From Polytrichum commune (Eukaryota; Streptophyta; Polytrichopsida; Polytrichales; Polytrichaceae), in NCBI GenBank assembly GCA_950295325.1, contig OX485809.1, positions 2,170,001 through 2,234,000 on the forward strand: a stretch of DNA of 64,000 nucleotides, in the 5' to 3' direction. This document shows positions 47,091 through 58,103 of this stretch, one piece after another; positions within the stretch are counted from its first letter, which is position 1, and each line of letters starts with the position of its first letter. The position numbers and the translations under genes were made by a program. Below the pieces are notes generated by a model. That model saw only the letters and a program-made list of their open reading frames with translations, was not told the origin of the DNA and made no database searches.

Positions 47091-48326
47091 GATTTTCGCA
47101 AGATGTGAGTGGATCTGAGACCCAACAATGGAGCCAAATGTCTCCTTGGATGTCGTGGAGTCAACCACAATTCGGATTGCACAGATCTTCATTTGGAAGT
47201 AGAAATTTCAACAATTTTGAATTGTTTGCTGATGAAGATATAGAGTTGATTGGTACACAAATGCCGCAAAATGTAGAAAACAGTAGAGATGTGAGTATTA
47301 GAGAAGAATCAAAAGATACTTTTAGGAAAGATGATGATATTGGCAAAAAGAAGAGAGGTAGCGCAGTAGCTACAAAATCAAAAGGAAAAAAAACAAAAGT
47401 AGATGAAGTGGATTTGGGAGATTCAGAAGGTGAAGAAGAGGCTCCAATTAAATGGCGAGATTATAAAATTGAAATTCTTATAGCCATTCGCGGTGAGATG
47501 GAAGAGGAATTCGCCAAATCTGCAAGAAAACAAGGTATGTATTTGATTGTTGTTAATTTCAAAAGTATAAGTTGAATGAAAGTATAAAAGTTCATATACA
47601 GATTGGACCAATTGGGCCTTTTTAAAGGCCTTCGCCTTTGTGAGCCTGCCCTGGGGCCCCCCTTTCCCCCCATTGAGGACTTTGCCAATTTGGGGGCATC
47701 GGGCTTCGAACTCGAGACCTCCTTGCTATAGGTGAGGAGCCTCAGGAGTTGGTATAGACGTATTTGTCCCTCTCTTCTAGTTGGTAGAGTTTCTAGTATA
47801 TTGTATTTATTCTCATTACACTGTATTTTACTGTATCCTATTATATTAACTTCTATTGTTGTTGTAATCTAGAACATGAATGAATGCTTGGATTAAACAG
47901 CATGCTCGTATAGTATCCACTCTGCGTAATTTTGGAAAAACATGGTTAGCATGTAAGAAGAAATACAAGATCTTGCTTATAGAATACAAAAATGATAAAC
48001 ATTCAAATGAAATTTCAGGACATGATAGAAGAGAATGACAACATTATGAACAGATGGACATGTGGAATGGACAACATGCAAGTGTGGTCAATGAGATGCC
48101 AGCAAATGCTCAAGATGATGATGACCATCACAATATGCAGATCACACAACATAATTCACCTGCAAACGCTACAAAGGACAAAAAGAAGAAATTTCAAGAC
48201 AAAATAGAAGGGTTTTCATAACAGATAGTTAGTATTTCTTCAAATTTGATTGCATCTTTTCAAGCAACAACAAATTTACTGAAAAATATGGATGCTCATA
48301 TGGCAACCTTAGTACATAAGATATAG
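47091..48326 (+). pseudogene. Harbinger Myb/SANT-like ORF1, two exons
   Basis: Exon 47091-47534 follows a pyrimidine tract and AG, and ends at a GTATGT donor. It is Ser/Gln-rich, then basic (KKKRGSAVATKSKGKKTK), then acidic, then enters a trihelix-type Myb fold with IKWRDYKIEILIAIRGEMEE. Exon 47901-48326 continues the fold (TLRNFGKTWLACKKKYKILL, IEYKN) and a helical tail, and carries two stops (TGA near 48035, TAA near 48220). In Harbinger elements this protein helps bind the ends and move the transposase to the nucleus. Confidence 0.75.
47590..47760 (-). mobile_element. SINE-like insertion in the Myb intron
   Basis: On the minus strand a B-box-like word GAGTTCGAAGCCC lies near 47707-47719, after a tRNA-like segment that includes CTCCTCACCTATAGC. 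The block is GC-rich compared with the intron around it. Edges and target duplication are unresolved. Confidence 0.5.
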
Positions 48327-48479
48327 TTAGAGGCTCATATCATAATTTGTATCCATATCCTGAAATTCCAGGTTTGAATTTTTCTAAAGTTTGATTTGCC
48401 ATAAAGATTTAGCTATTGCTGTATGTATATTTGTAGCTTCTATCAATAAATCTTCGTTTTTTTTCATTTTCTTTTATCA

Positions 48480-49728
48480 ATAAATTTTTTTATCTCTATC
48501 AACTACTTCTGCTTTTCTTGTATCATTTTTTGTAATACTAATATTTTTGACCTCACCTATAGCTGCTAATTCAGCCCTCATTTCTCGTTTTTCTCTCAAT
48601 GATTTATTCTCTATACGTTTATTCAATTATCTTTCAGCTTTTTTTATCCATTCTATATCAAATTTGTCTTTTCCAATAGTACACATATTGTACAGTACAA
48701 TACATGTAGCTATTACATCAGTCATATGTCGTAATGGTATATCAAATCTTCTCGTAATGATTCTTCATCTTCCTTTCAAAATTCCAAAAGCACGTTCTAC
48801 ACACATTCGGATGGAACTTTGAATAAAATTCCAATTTGCTTTGTAACCTTCTAATCCTTCTGCACACCTTTGAGTGGACTATAAATCCACGGTCGCACTG
48901 GATATGCGCAATCTCCAATCAGCTTGTAAGGTAAAAATTTACCTTTAATGCAATCTCTTCCAACTTTTGTCAATTGAAACAATGTCCAATCATGCATACT
49001 TCCTGCCCATCCAACTTCGTAATCCCAAAATACACATTTCGTATCTACTATACCTTGCAATAAAGCCGAATGAAATGATTTTCTATAATAATAATTCTCT
49101 CCCCCAATTACAAGTGCAAGAATTGGAATGTGAGACCCATCGATTGCTCCTATAATGTGAGGAATTTCATGTAGAGCCTCAAATTCTTGGGCTAGAACCC
49201 TAAACCGAACTGGACTTGGAAATTATACAAAATTTCCTTGGAAATGAACTCTAACCAATTTACAAAAAAATTGAACTATTTCTGAAATTGTACTTTCGGC
49301 CACCCCATATATCTCTCCTACGGTACACAAGGTATTTCCAGTTCCAAGCCTTTGTAATGACATTGCAATTCTACTCTCAACTGAAATTGTCTCTCTCATT
49401 TGTGTATTCTTCTTCTGCAAATACGGACCTAACTTCTGACAAAGAAACTTGAATGTATTGTGACATACACAAGTTCTTTGTTTAAACATTTTTCCGTGAA
49501 TGAACCCAATAACAACCTATCCATAAATCCTACATTTCTCTCAAATGCCTACAAACTACGATTGTTAATCTTCATACCCTCAAAGCAAATGCTCAAAATC
49601 AGGGCATTTTCCCATTCTCCATTGAGTGCCAATGCTTGCATATCAAGCACATGTTGCACAATCATGTGCAAACACCAATATAAAACTAATGCAACAAGAA
49701 TCTTTCTTCTCTCAATGTGATCCATCAT
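48480..49728 (-). pseudogene. Harbinger DDE transposase, broken
   Basis: The start region (MDHIERRKILVALVLYWCLH) is followed by a helix-turn-helix segment (LGTGNTLCTVGEIYGVAEST). The DDE core shows IGAIDGSHIPI (first Asp), WAGSMHDWTLF (second Asp), LIGDCAYPVRPW and VERAFGILKGR (catalytic Glu). Stops interrupt it, for example TGA in place of the Trp that usually follows KGR, and a TAG near 49560. The catalytic triad is visible but the gene cannot give a full protein. Confidence 0.82.
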
Positions 49729-50131
49729 GCTCTCTTTCCTTCCTCACCGATGTAAAACTCGAAAAATAGAGAATGAAGATATGTAACTAGTGAGGTAGGG
49801 TTGCCCCTCTTTTCTCACTAATAAAATATGCAATGCTCCTTCAACATGGTCCATTCTCACTTCACACTATGTTTGAGGACCCGACCCCACACAAAGTGGG
49901 TAGCCCATCACCCTTGGTACAGCCTTTGGATGATAGTCAAGGGTCCTCACCATTCCGTGGTCATGGCCCTTGGTTCGTGTGTGAAGTGGCCCTTAGTCTA
50001 GTCCAAGTCATTTGAAATGAATCGGTCACAAATCTAGAGGAGGCCGAGTTCTTATGTTAGATGCATGAAAGGTATGTTTGATGGGATAATCCCATCTCTT
50101 ATGTCATGCTAGGGTTAACATAAAACATAAT

Positions 50132-50329
50132 GCCATGCCCACACTTACTCGTGGGCATAGCCAGTGGATGGCTCTCCCCAGTATGGGACACATTTTCATT
50201 CGCTTTTAGTCAACGAACACTCAAAATCCGGGTATGTTACATCCAATTGTTGGCTCAAAGTGACAAAAAGTGTCCCATATTGGCGGGTATTGTCCATTGG
50301 CTATGCCCACGAGTAATTGTGGGCATGGC
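50132..50329. mobile_element. 198-bp hairpin MITE
   Basis: Arms of about 65 bp pair: gccatgcccacacttactcg at the left against the complement ending at 50329. Each arm also holds a small fold of GCCCAC with GTGGGC. The flanks are A/T rich (taat, ttaa) and the target duplication is not certain. Confidence 0.8.
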
Positions 50330-51094
50330 TTAACCCCTAGCTTCCCTCGCCCGATTTCCCTCAAATTTGCCTAAAAAATGTGACCTCAAATTTAGTTATA
50401 GTAGCTAAAAATCTAAAGTTTTCTTTTGACAAATTCAATCGTATAGATGTTTGCAAGGTAGAGGTACCTACTCACATTCCATCTTTTAAACATTGAAGTT
50501 GGAATGTTTATGGTATTTAGCGTGACTTAATTAATATTCATAGTTACACATCGCTATAACATTTTATTGTTAATGTCACTTATTGCCAAGTAAAGATGGT
50601 AGTGTTATATGGTGTCCAAACAGCCAATTTGACCTTTGTTGGTAAAAAAAATGAGATCCATAGTACAAGTATATAGCACAAAGTAACTCCAAATAGTAAG
50701 TGACACCAAATACCATAAACAATGTATTGGTCTTGAGGGGTGGCAATTTAGATAAATGGAGGTTGGTTATTTGAACGAACCTCCACTCAATTCATCTCCA
50801 AATGATAGAATGTTACCCTCATTAAAAAAAATCAACATAGTCACTCGAACAAGCTCACAAATCTCGAAACCATTATTTTGTGACCTTTTGGGAAGTTTTG
50901 CAATTTGAGGCACTGGTGCCACAACTGCGCACCTTCCACATGGATTTACACCCACCAACACATGTCCAACTAAAAATTCTAGAGGGAGTTGTTTAGGATA
51001 CGTTGTGTTTGAGTGTCATGCAATTTTTTTAGATCAATTGGGAATCATTTGCACATAGGGATCAACAAAAAACATGTTTAAGATATGTTGCCCC
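50330..51094. other. Intergenic sequence, nothing recognised
   Basis: No gene or element supported. Confidence 0.35.
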
Positions 51095-51720
51095 TACAGT
51101 CTAACCTTGATAATATCACACCATCCGTTTCACCATAAAGTGTGATATAAACAAGGTGTGACATATTTGATAATGTCACATTTTGAAGATTTGTGCATAA
51201 TGTGATATTATCAAAAAAAAAAGGTAGAAAATCAAAATGAAATTACAATGTAAAAAAAAAAAAAAAAAACAAACACAAGACTTCAATGTTTTTTAATGTA
51301 AAATATAATTCAAAATTGTGAATAACAACATGAGCACATCACAATGTGTCATTGAGATCAGGTAAAGACCTCTCACTAGAGACAAAGAAGCTTCTAGTGT
51401 CACATTGTTTTAGTGATGTTAAATGTCCAACACCAATTCTAATGAGTTTGTCATGGATGTTTTCCATTCCTAACAACTCATGAGTGTTGAAAATCTGAGA
51501 ACCTTGGCTAGCCATAAAATTCAAAACATCTTTAGCATATTTTTGTGCATCGCTTAGCTTCACTACTTTAGACTCATCATCATTGCTATCAACAATCAAT
51601 GGGTCTTCTTCCATGGAATCAAGTACATGTTCGCCATCTTGCACTAATTGCACAAGCTCCTCAGTAGAATATTCCACCTCAAAATCATCTTCACCTTCCA
51701 TGTTTATGTACTCTAAAGGA

Positions 51721-53055
51721 CTAAGCTTTTTCTATAGGCTTGCCTTCAACATCCAAACCCAAATTCAATGCGGCGATGAGATTGCCCAATTCCAAAGCTG
51801 CTTCCTCCATTTTGGTCTTCATACGTTCATCAGAATTGTTGATATCTGCATTCCACGTTGCAGGCAATATGGCAGACTTTCTCCAACAATTTCTAATGGT
51901 TTGATCATCTAATTCATGCCATGCCGCCACACACCATAGCATTGCTTGAAATAGATCAACATTCAGTTTCCCCAAATCTTCATTTGAGTTATCAATTTGT
52001 TGCAAAGTCCAAGCAACAAGCTTGCGTTTATAGCACATTTTGAATGCTGCAATCACTCCTTGATCCAAAGGCTGAACAACTGAAGTCACATTTGGTGGAA
52101 GAAACAAGATAGTGATATGGGAGAGTACAAAAGCATTAAATCCATCTATAACTTTTTTGACCTCACCATGAATATCATGGCTTCCTGCATTATCCATAAT
52201 AATGCAAATTTTTCTATCTTGCAATGCCATTCTTCGGTTCTCACTCTTCACCCAATGTGTAAAAATATCACCATTCATCCAAGCTGAATTGTTAGAATAA
52301 TAGTGTACTATACTATTTGGATCAAACTTCTGAGGAAAGCATCTGGGACGTGTTGATTTGTGAATGAAAACAAGCTTCAATCGCTCCTTCCCTGAGATAT
52401 TAGTGCAAAGCCCCAATGTCACACGGTCCTTCTTCTTTTTATTTCCTTTTGCCTTCCCAATATTCAAAGTCTTGCAAGGAGAGGCTTTATAATACAAACC
52501 TATCTCATCAAAATTGAAGATGTCTTCAGGATCATATTTCTTCAATATGAATGGGATCTTTGCCATGGCCAACGCAGCTCCAACTCCATCTACATCTCCA
52601 CTTTCTCCATGCAGATAATAACACTTTATTCCATGTCGAGTTTTGAAATTTTGCAACCACCCATGAGAAAGCTTGAACTCGGTATCAGATATGCCAAATG
52701 AATCCCTCAATTCTGTAGCCTTGTGCATAATGACATCATCAGTTACAACTCCCCTTCGTGCCCTAACCTGTCCAAACCATAAAACCAAAGCTTTTTCAAG
52801 CTGAGGCCATTTTCCAACTCGAGCACGTCGTACATTGCCTTCACGCACACATGTATCCACGTTCATCCACTTCTCTTTTGAACGAAGAATCTTGGAAATA
52901 GTGGTCCGATTCACAAGCTTGAATTTATGTTGGTCCACCATATATTTTGCAAGGTCTTCATGTTTCAAACCTGGATGAGCTTTGTGGACTTCACAAATTT
53001 TCTTCTTTTCAGAGTTTGATAAATCCACTCGTTTGTGCGTGGATTTACTTGCCAT
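51721..53055 (-). CDS. Tigger/pogo transposase (CENP-B-like), frameshifted near its C-terminus
   Basis: 444 codons. Residues about 10-65 form a CENP-B N-terminal helix-turn-helix (SEKKKICEVHKAHPGLKHED, then TTISKILRSKEKW). About 80-148 is the Tc5/CENP-B second DNA-binding domain (WPQLEKALVLWFGQVRARRG, LSHGWLQNFKTRHGI). About 175-400 is the DDE_1 core, with D183 in FNFDEIG, D288 in IIMDNAGSH and D331 in VQPLDQGVI. The start at 53055 precedes the first helix-turn-helix and is the natural one. An extra base in an A run (T run at 51727-51731) shifts the frame after EGKPIEKA. The acidic tail continues in another frame at 51339-51720 (DFEVEYSTEELVQL to SLPDLNDTL). The core is intact, so cleavage activity may survive without the tail. 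Confidence 0.92.
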   Translation of the reverse strand: MASKSTHKRVDLSNSEKKKICEVHKAHPGLKHEDLAKYMVDQHKFKLVNRTTISKILRSKEKWMNVDTCVREGNVRRARVGKWPQLEKALVLWFGQVRARRGVVTDDVIMHKATELRDSFGISDTEFKLSHGWLQNFKTRHGIKCYYLHGESGDVDGVGAALAMAKIPFILKKYDPEDIFNFDEIGLYYKASPCKTLNIGKAKGNKKKKDRVTLGLCTNISGKERLKLVFIHKSTRPRCFPQKFDPNSIVHYYSNNSAWMNGDIFTHWVKSENRRMALQDRKICIIMDNAGSHDIHGEVKKVIDGFNAFVLSHITILFLPPNVTSVVQPLDQGVIAAFKMCYKRKLVAWTLQQIDNSNEDLGKLNVDLFQAMLWCVAAWHELDDQTIRNCWRKSAILPATWNADINNSDERMKTKMEEAALELGNLIAALNLGLDVEGKPIEKA

Positions 53056-54867
53056 TGGAAGTACCTATATTTGCCAAACCATTCCCCTAAATGAGCACTC
53101 AATATAAGTCACCATGATAATTTAGCAAAACTGGTGCATTGAATTGTTTTAGCAGCAACATTATTCATGTATCATCACAAATTCGATCAAAACAAGTAAC
53201 GCACCGTACCACAGGTGAGCGCAGATGAACAACACGTATCACAAGTCAGTAGACTGCCACATTTGATTGAAATGCCTCCAAGATTTTGAGTTGGTTACAT
53301 AATTTTTTTGATCCTGAACACAAACAATGTCATGTATTGCCCAATTTACAATCGAAGATGTGAAACTACGAGCCAACATTCCTGCAAGTTCATACCATGA
53401 ACCGATGAAATACAAAAAGGAACCTCAATGCTACTTCCAGGCATCACTCTACTTCAGCACCATGCTACCCATTCCAACAGACATTCTCAAATCAAAAGAA
53501 AACTCAAACGAACCGTAATTGTCATGAACAATTTGCTGGCTGAGGCTGCGAGTCAAGAGGCTGGTGGCGAACTCGACGTTGCGCACCCAATTGGGCTCCT
53601 CCTGCTTGCCCGTTTTCCTGTGGTAGATGCCGAGGTTCGATTGCTGCAACTGCAGGTGAGCGACTGCGAGGGTTTTGACTCCCCTACTGGTTGGCCTTCT
53701 TGTTGCTGCGACTGCAAGTACCAGCGGTGAAGCTTGGCGGTGAGAGTCTCGAATGTGCCCAACCACACCCTCGTCAACCTGCAATGCACACATTGTTCAA
53801 AATGCGGGTTAGCCAAAGCAAGTTCGCACACTGCTCATCTGACTTTTCAATTACTCTTACTCCAATTACTTGACATACATCTCGCACCTTGTCCTTAATA
53901 ATTCATACGCTACCGAATTCACAAAGCTATGCAACAATGCCAACGAAGGCTTACAAGAGCAAAAAACCAGCCAATCACTAGCTTCCAATGTAGCAACAAC
54001 AACAAAAACAACAACACAACGAAGAACACCTGCACTGCATGAAGAAACACAAGCCTATGATAGAAAGTGTGCATTTAAATTCCAAATGAACAATGGTTCA
54101 TTATATACAAGTGAGCTCGACCATGAGCTTGACTAACCTACCTAGGAGACTGTTTCTACTTATGAGCTTGACTAACCTACCTAGAAGATTGTTTCTACTT
54201 ATGAGCTTGACTAACTAATCTAGAAGATTGTTCCTAATTGAATGCCCACTTAGGATGAGCGGCTAACACTTATGATCTTACTAGATTCTCCTATGCGACT
54301 ATTGACTATAGAAACAGTGAAGACCGTGCCACATATCTTGAGATTTCTACATTGCAAACCAATTGAACTAATTTAGCTTAAGTCGACACTACTCTGTACC
54401 AGCTCAGCTAAACCGTAGAACTTAACATCCTAAATTACTTCACACAAGCTGAAACCCTCAAAGACACATAGATGAACACATGTGACGGAAGGTGGGGTGC
54501 ATAGAGGCCAAGAAGTCTTGGCAGCGCCGTCAAAGACAACACCTTTGAGTGCCGTGTATAGACAACACCGTTCAGGGTTGGTGCACAGAGGCGGCTCATG
54601 ACCCTTTGAATAACATTGCATTTATCACAGGGGTGGCTCATGACCCTTTTGGCTACTACAATATGTCCATCCAACCATCACATACAATCCATCCATATTT
54701 GATATTATCACATTTACACTACGGATTTTGGAAAAAAATAGTGACATTAACAAGGGTGATAGGGATAATAACGAGGGAGTTTTACACTAAGAAAATCAGT
54801 TTCAAACTTTTAGGTGACAGTATCAAGGTGTCCCATTAACAAGGGTGACATTATCAAGGTTAGACTG
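53056..54867 (-). other. Tigger element 5' leader
   Basis: This 1.8 kb lies between the transposase start and the right terminal repeat. It probably holds the promoter and leader. Frames inside are short and their conservation in the 21679 derivative follows from shared DNA. Short repeats of tagaagattgtttctacttatga stand near 54145-54215. Confidence 0.5.
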
Positions 54868-55119
54868 TACACCGTGAAGGTGAGAAATGTCAAGTAGGCA
54901 TTTGTGGATCGGTTCCATTGTAAACCGATCGAGAGCACGCTCCAATATTTTAATGAATACAAAAATAGCTCAACTATGTTGAATCTAAATTATCCATGTG
55001 GCAAGACATAGCAAACATGAACATGAACAAGAGGAGTAGTTGAAATAGTCCATAAACCATATCAAAGGGGTCAAAGCGAACTATGCATGACCAAATTATG
55101 GTCTCACACGACATTACAG

Positions 55120-55730
55120 GTTAAGTTTCAAGCAACGAATGTGGAGAACCGGCTGCTAGTTACAGATGAACCGGTTGAGTTTGAGAGATAGCCAGTTGAA
55201 GTTCAAGACTTCAGAAAATTTACCAAACATGTTAGGAGAATCTAAAGAGTGTACCCGATTTAAAAGAAGGTGGACCCGGAAGATGTCAAACTTGTAACCA
55301 TTTGGACTTGATGGAAACACTAGGATCTCAATCGATTATGCCTACAAATCTCACCAGGCACTGAGTCACATTTTAAATGTGGGCAATCAATCATCACAGT
55401 ATGAAATAAGTACACTAATAGATATGATATTTAGTGTCATATGGTAACTTTTTGTATGACACTTCTTATAAACAAGTGAACAAACATTGTCACAGATAAT
55501 GGATGAGTTCATTCATTATCCCAAACCCCTACCTTCTCTTGTCCGCAACTTGTGATGAAACATTGTCATGGAAGATTGAAATTTGGATGAAAAACCACAT
55601 GATAAGTGACAGTTATTGCAACACCGTAAATCTATAATCCCCCCCCCCCCCAAAAAAAAAAAATTCTTACAAGGAACGACAACTATCTTTGGGTTAGCAT
55701 TAGGTGTTGGTGACACTATACCACGGTTTA
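55120..55730 (-). repeat. Dispersed repeat R1, copy 4
   Basis: It begins caacgaatgtggagaaccgg, then gatgaaccggttgagtttga, gaagatgtcaaac and ggcaatcaatcatc, then the gaacaaacattgtcac block shared with 37920-38000. A C run and an A run (55630-55662) lie inside. A MITE interrupts its right part at 55731. Confidence 0.7.
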
Positions 55731-56110
55731 GGGCAAGCCCAGTGGTCCTGGATCCGCATCTGCATTTGCACTTTTTCATCTGCGATGCAAATGCAGATCC
55801 AGGAATGTGGCCCAGTGGTCCCCCTAAACTCAGAATTCGGATGAAAACTTAAGCAGGACTAACGCCCTCCCTGCATAACGTCGACTATTTGAATAAGACG
55901 CCCATCATTAAGGGTACTTGTCAGATAAGACAAGCCAGCTGCCAACTTCGTAGTGCTTGGCTTCCGTTACAGGGGTAGTTTAGGGTAAATTAATATGGTG
56001 GGATGCAGGCATGATTGGCTGACTTACCTGTATCTGCTTCTGCATCCTGGATGGAGCCACTTTCCGTTCCCGGGTGCATATGCAGGTGCAGGAAGTCACT
56101 GAGCTTGCTC
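55731..56110. mobile_element. 380-bp Tourist/Harbinger-like MITE
   Basis: The ends GGGCAAGCCCAGTG and CTGAGCTTGCTC pair imperfectly, with TTA at 55728-55730 and 56111-56113. The interior is GC-richer and holds a fold built on gcatctgcatttgca / tgcaaatgcaga. The ends differ from the family at 46192, so it is a separate lineage. Confidence 0.8.
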
Positions 56111-56113
56111 TTA

Positions 56114-56459
56114 CAATTTAGTATGGAGCAAGACAAGTAGAATTGGTGACACTATCTGAATCCAGAAAGCTGACTCCTCGTCCCAAGCGGGCAGGTAGAC
56201 AGACTACCCACCAGCATGATGACTTTATAACTTCTTCTTCTTCTTATCTCCGTAGAAGGAAAGCTGCCCCTGCCCGGAAAAAAATAAAATTGGGCAATGA
56301 ACGGGAGGCCGGCTCTGGGACACATGCGGGCCACAAACAGGACTTCAGATATTGTCTCAGCCCCCTCAACCCCGTTTCTGTGACTGAGAACTGACCCCCA
56401 CCGCCCAGATATTTTCCCAAGCCCCCTTTATAGTAACCCCCTTTATGCCACCACTACAG
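56114..56459. other. Unique flank between two DNA elements
   Basis: Its first part (gaattggtgacactat) matches the R1 repeat on the other side of the MITE, so the MITE split R1. The rest is unrecognised. Confidence 0.4.
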
Positions 56460-56461
56460 TA

Positions 56462-56930
56462 CAGTCCACCCTCTATAAATGTTACACCTATAAGTGTTAA
56501 CCCTCTCTAAATGTTAACTTTCTTCTACTCCCCACATATTGCACACTATAAATGTTAAACGTGTTAACTGTTAACAAAATGGTACTCCCTTCTTTGTAAT
56601 GTTAACTCTATTGACTCTATTGACTCTATAAATGTTAACGAATGAAATACAATCATAATATGGATGATAAAAACTACACATCCAGTTACATTCCTCTCTC
56701 TCTCTCTCTCAAGTGATTTGTAAACTTGATATTGAATAAAGTTTTGATTGGGTTTGCAATTTTATGAATGGTATTCTCTCACAAGGACTCTTCACAATTG
56801 CTTATATTTATAAATGTTAAGATTTGTGTATTGCTCAAAAAATTAATTTTATAATTGTTAACTGTTAACACCTCTATAAATGTTAGCTTTGATCCACTCC
56901 CGAGGGTTAACATTTATAGAGGGTAGATTG
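56462..56930. mobile_element. Non-autonomous Tigger-like element, third family
   Basis: The ends CAGTCCACCCTCTATAAATG and the complement of CAATCTACCCTCTATAAATG sit inside TA duplications (56460-56461 and 56931-56932). Copies of ctataaatgttaa recur through its 469 bp. There is no transposase. Confidence 0.85.
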
Positions 56931-56955
56931 TACATTGAAGAGAGTATGCCCCGAG

Positions 56956-58095
56956 CAGGGGTGTTTTTTCACAAAGTTTTTACCCATCCACGTCCAAAAA
57001 CCTCGAATTGAAAGGCAAAAAAAATTGCAACCCGTCCCAAACCCGGTAATTTCAAAACCAACCCGTCCATGAAAAGGTTAAAGAATTTTTTTTAATAAAG
57101 ATAACCCGAAAGATGTCAGCATGTGATTGGTTGCACTTGGAAACAATAGTATCTTCCTTTAATTCTGCTTTATCTATTTTAGCTGCCACCTGCCCCATTT
57201 TGTCCACATAGACTAGTCCAGCAAATGATGATGAGAGAACTCATATTATTGAAGAGTGGTTGGAAAGGTTGTTTGTGAAGTTTTAGAGTTCTGAAGAAGA
57301 ACAAGATTGGTGTCGGGGTGAGTGTTTGGAGATGGTAGAGACCATGAGAGAGATGATCCCAAATAAGTCTTTATTTGAAGCTTGGGAGTTTGCATGTACC
57401 ACTCCAAAATGGTCAATCGATTGGCCTGATTTGAGTAACTTGTGGAGAAGAGTTATGGTGATTCCAGTGAGCACTGCAATATGTGAGAGGGGTTTTTCTA
57501 AAAAAAAACTTAGCAAAAGTCATCTACGTACTAGGCTGAAGTTAGAAACTTTAGATGCTTTGATGCGCATTTCATGTGCAAATATTCCAGTTGAAAACAT
57601 CAATTGGAATGCAACGATGCTTGTTTGGAGAAACATGAAGGATAGGAGAATTCATCCAGTTCTTTGAAGGCTAAGTAGCTCTTTGTTTTTAAAATTTTGA
57701 ACATGTTTATATACACTAATTCATATTCAATTACTAAGTTTACCTTTAATTATAATCTTTGACATTATGTTAAAAAGGTTCTAGATTTTGTGGTTGATGA
57801 ATTAATGTATGCAGGTGAATCAAACACTTCAAGATTGATATTTTGATTGGGTATAAGTGGTTTGATTGCATTATGCTTATAATCACATGTCATATATGAC
57901 ATAATGCAATTGATATTTGTACCATTTATTTTTTTGGATTTTTAATTTTAAAATGTTATTTTTAGAACCAGTCCAAAGTGAATTTGACATGTCCCAAAAC
58001 CGGTTCATTTTCTAAGAACCCGTCCACTGGAAATGTTTTTTTTTTAATGAACATGTCCCTAGACATGTTAGGGACCTTGTGAAAAATCACCACTG
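56956..58095 (+). mobile_element. hAT element, copy 1, with transposase remnant
   Basis: The ends CAGGGGTGTTTTTTCAC and GTGAAAAATCACCACTG have exact 8-bp duplications GCCCCGAG at 56948-56955 and 58096-58103. The subterminal 150 bp at both ends match the copy at 36936-37776 in reverse. It retains only the C-terminal part of a transposase. It sits 24 bp from the preceding Tigger-like element. Confidence 0.95.
57240..57667 (+). pseudogene. hAT transposase C-terminal dimerisation domain
   Basis: The open frame from 57326 carries the hAT_C signature: LWRRVMVIPVSTAICERGFS, then HLRTRLKLETLDALMRISC. About 25 codons of related frame upstream (EEWLERLFVKF) end in a TAG near 57283. The BED finger and catalytic RNase H-like fold are absent, so it is inactive. 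Confidence 0.85.
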
Positions 58096-58103
58096 GCCCC
58101 GAG

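Larger units (their letters stand above)
46192..49992. mobile_element. PIF/Harbinger element with Myb-like and transposase genes, both broken
   Basis: The inverted ends GGGCCACTTCACACAC and GTGTGTGAAGTGGCCC are flanked by TTA (46189-46191 and 49993-49995), the Harbinger target. It holds the two genes of the superfamily, facing each other: a Myb/SANT-like protein (plus strand) and a DDE transposase (minus strand). Solo LTR 46537-46961 and a SINE near 47590-47760 sit inside. Without the LTR the element is about 3.4 kb. Both genes have in-frame stops. Confidence 0.93.
51097..54867 (-). mobile_element. Near-intact autonomous Tigger/pogo family 1 element
   Basis: At 3771 bp, with ends CAGTCTAACCTTGATAATRT and complement, and TA at 51095-51096 and 54868-54869. 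It encodes a pogo-type transposase on the minus strand with all three catalytic Asp residues and both DNA-binding domains. It is the only full copy in the window and the reference for the derivatives at 3700 and 21679. Confidence 0.95.

Noticed and set aside
53449-54136. Open frames of 88-114 codons in the Tigger leader
   Set aside because: They lie upstream of the transposase on both strands; conservation at 22449-22658 is due to the shared element DNA.
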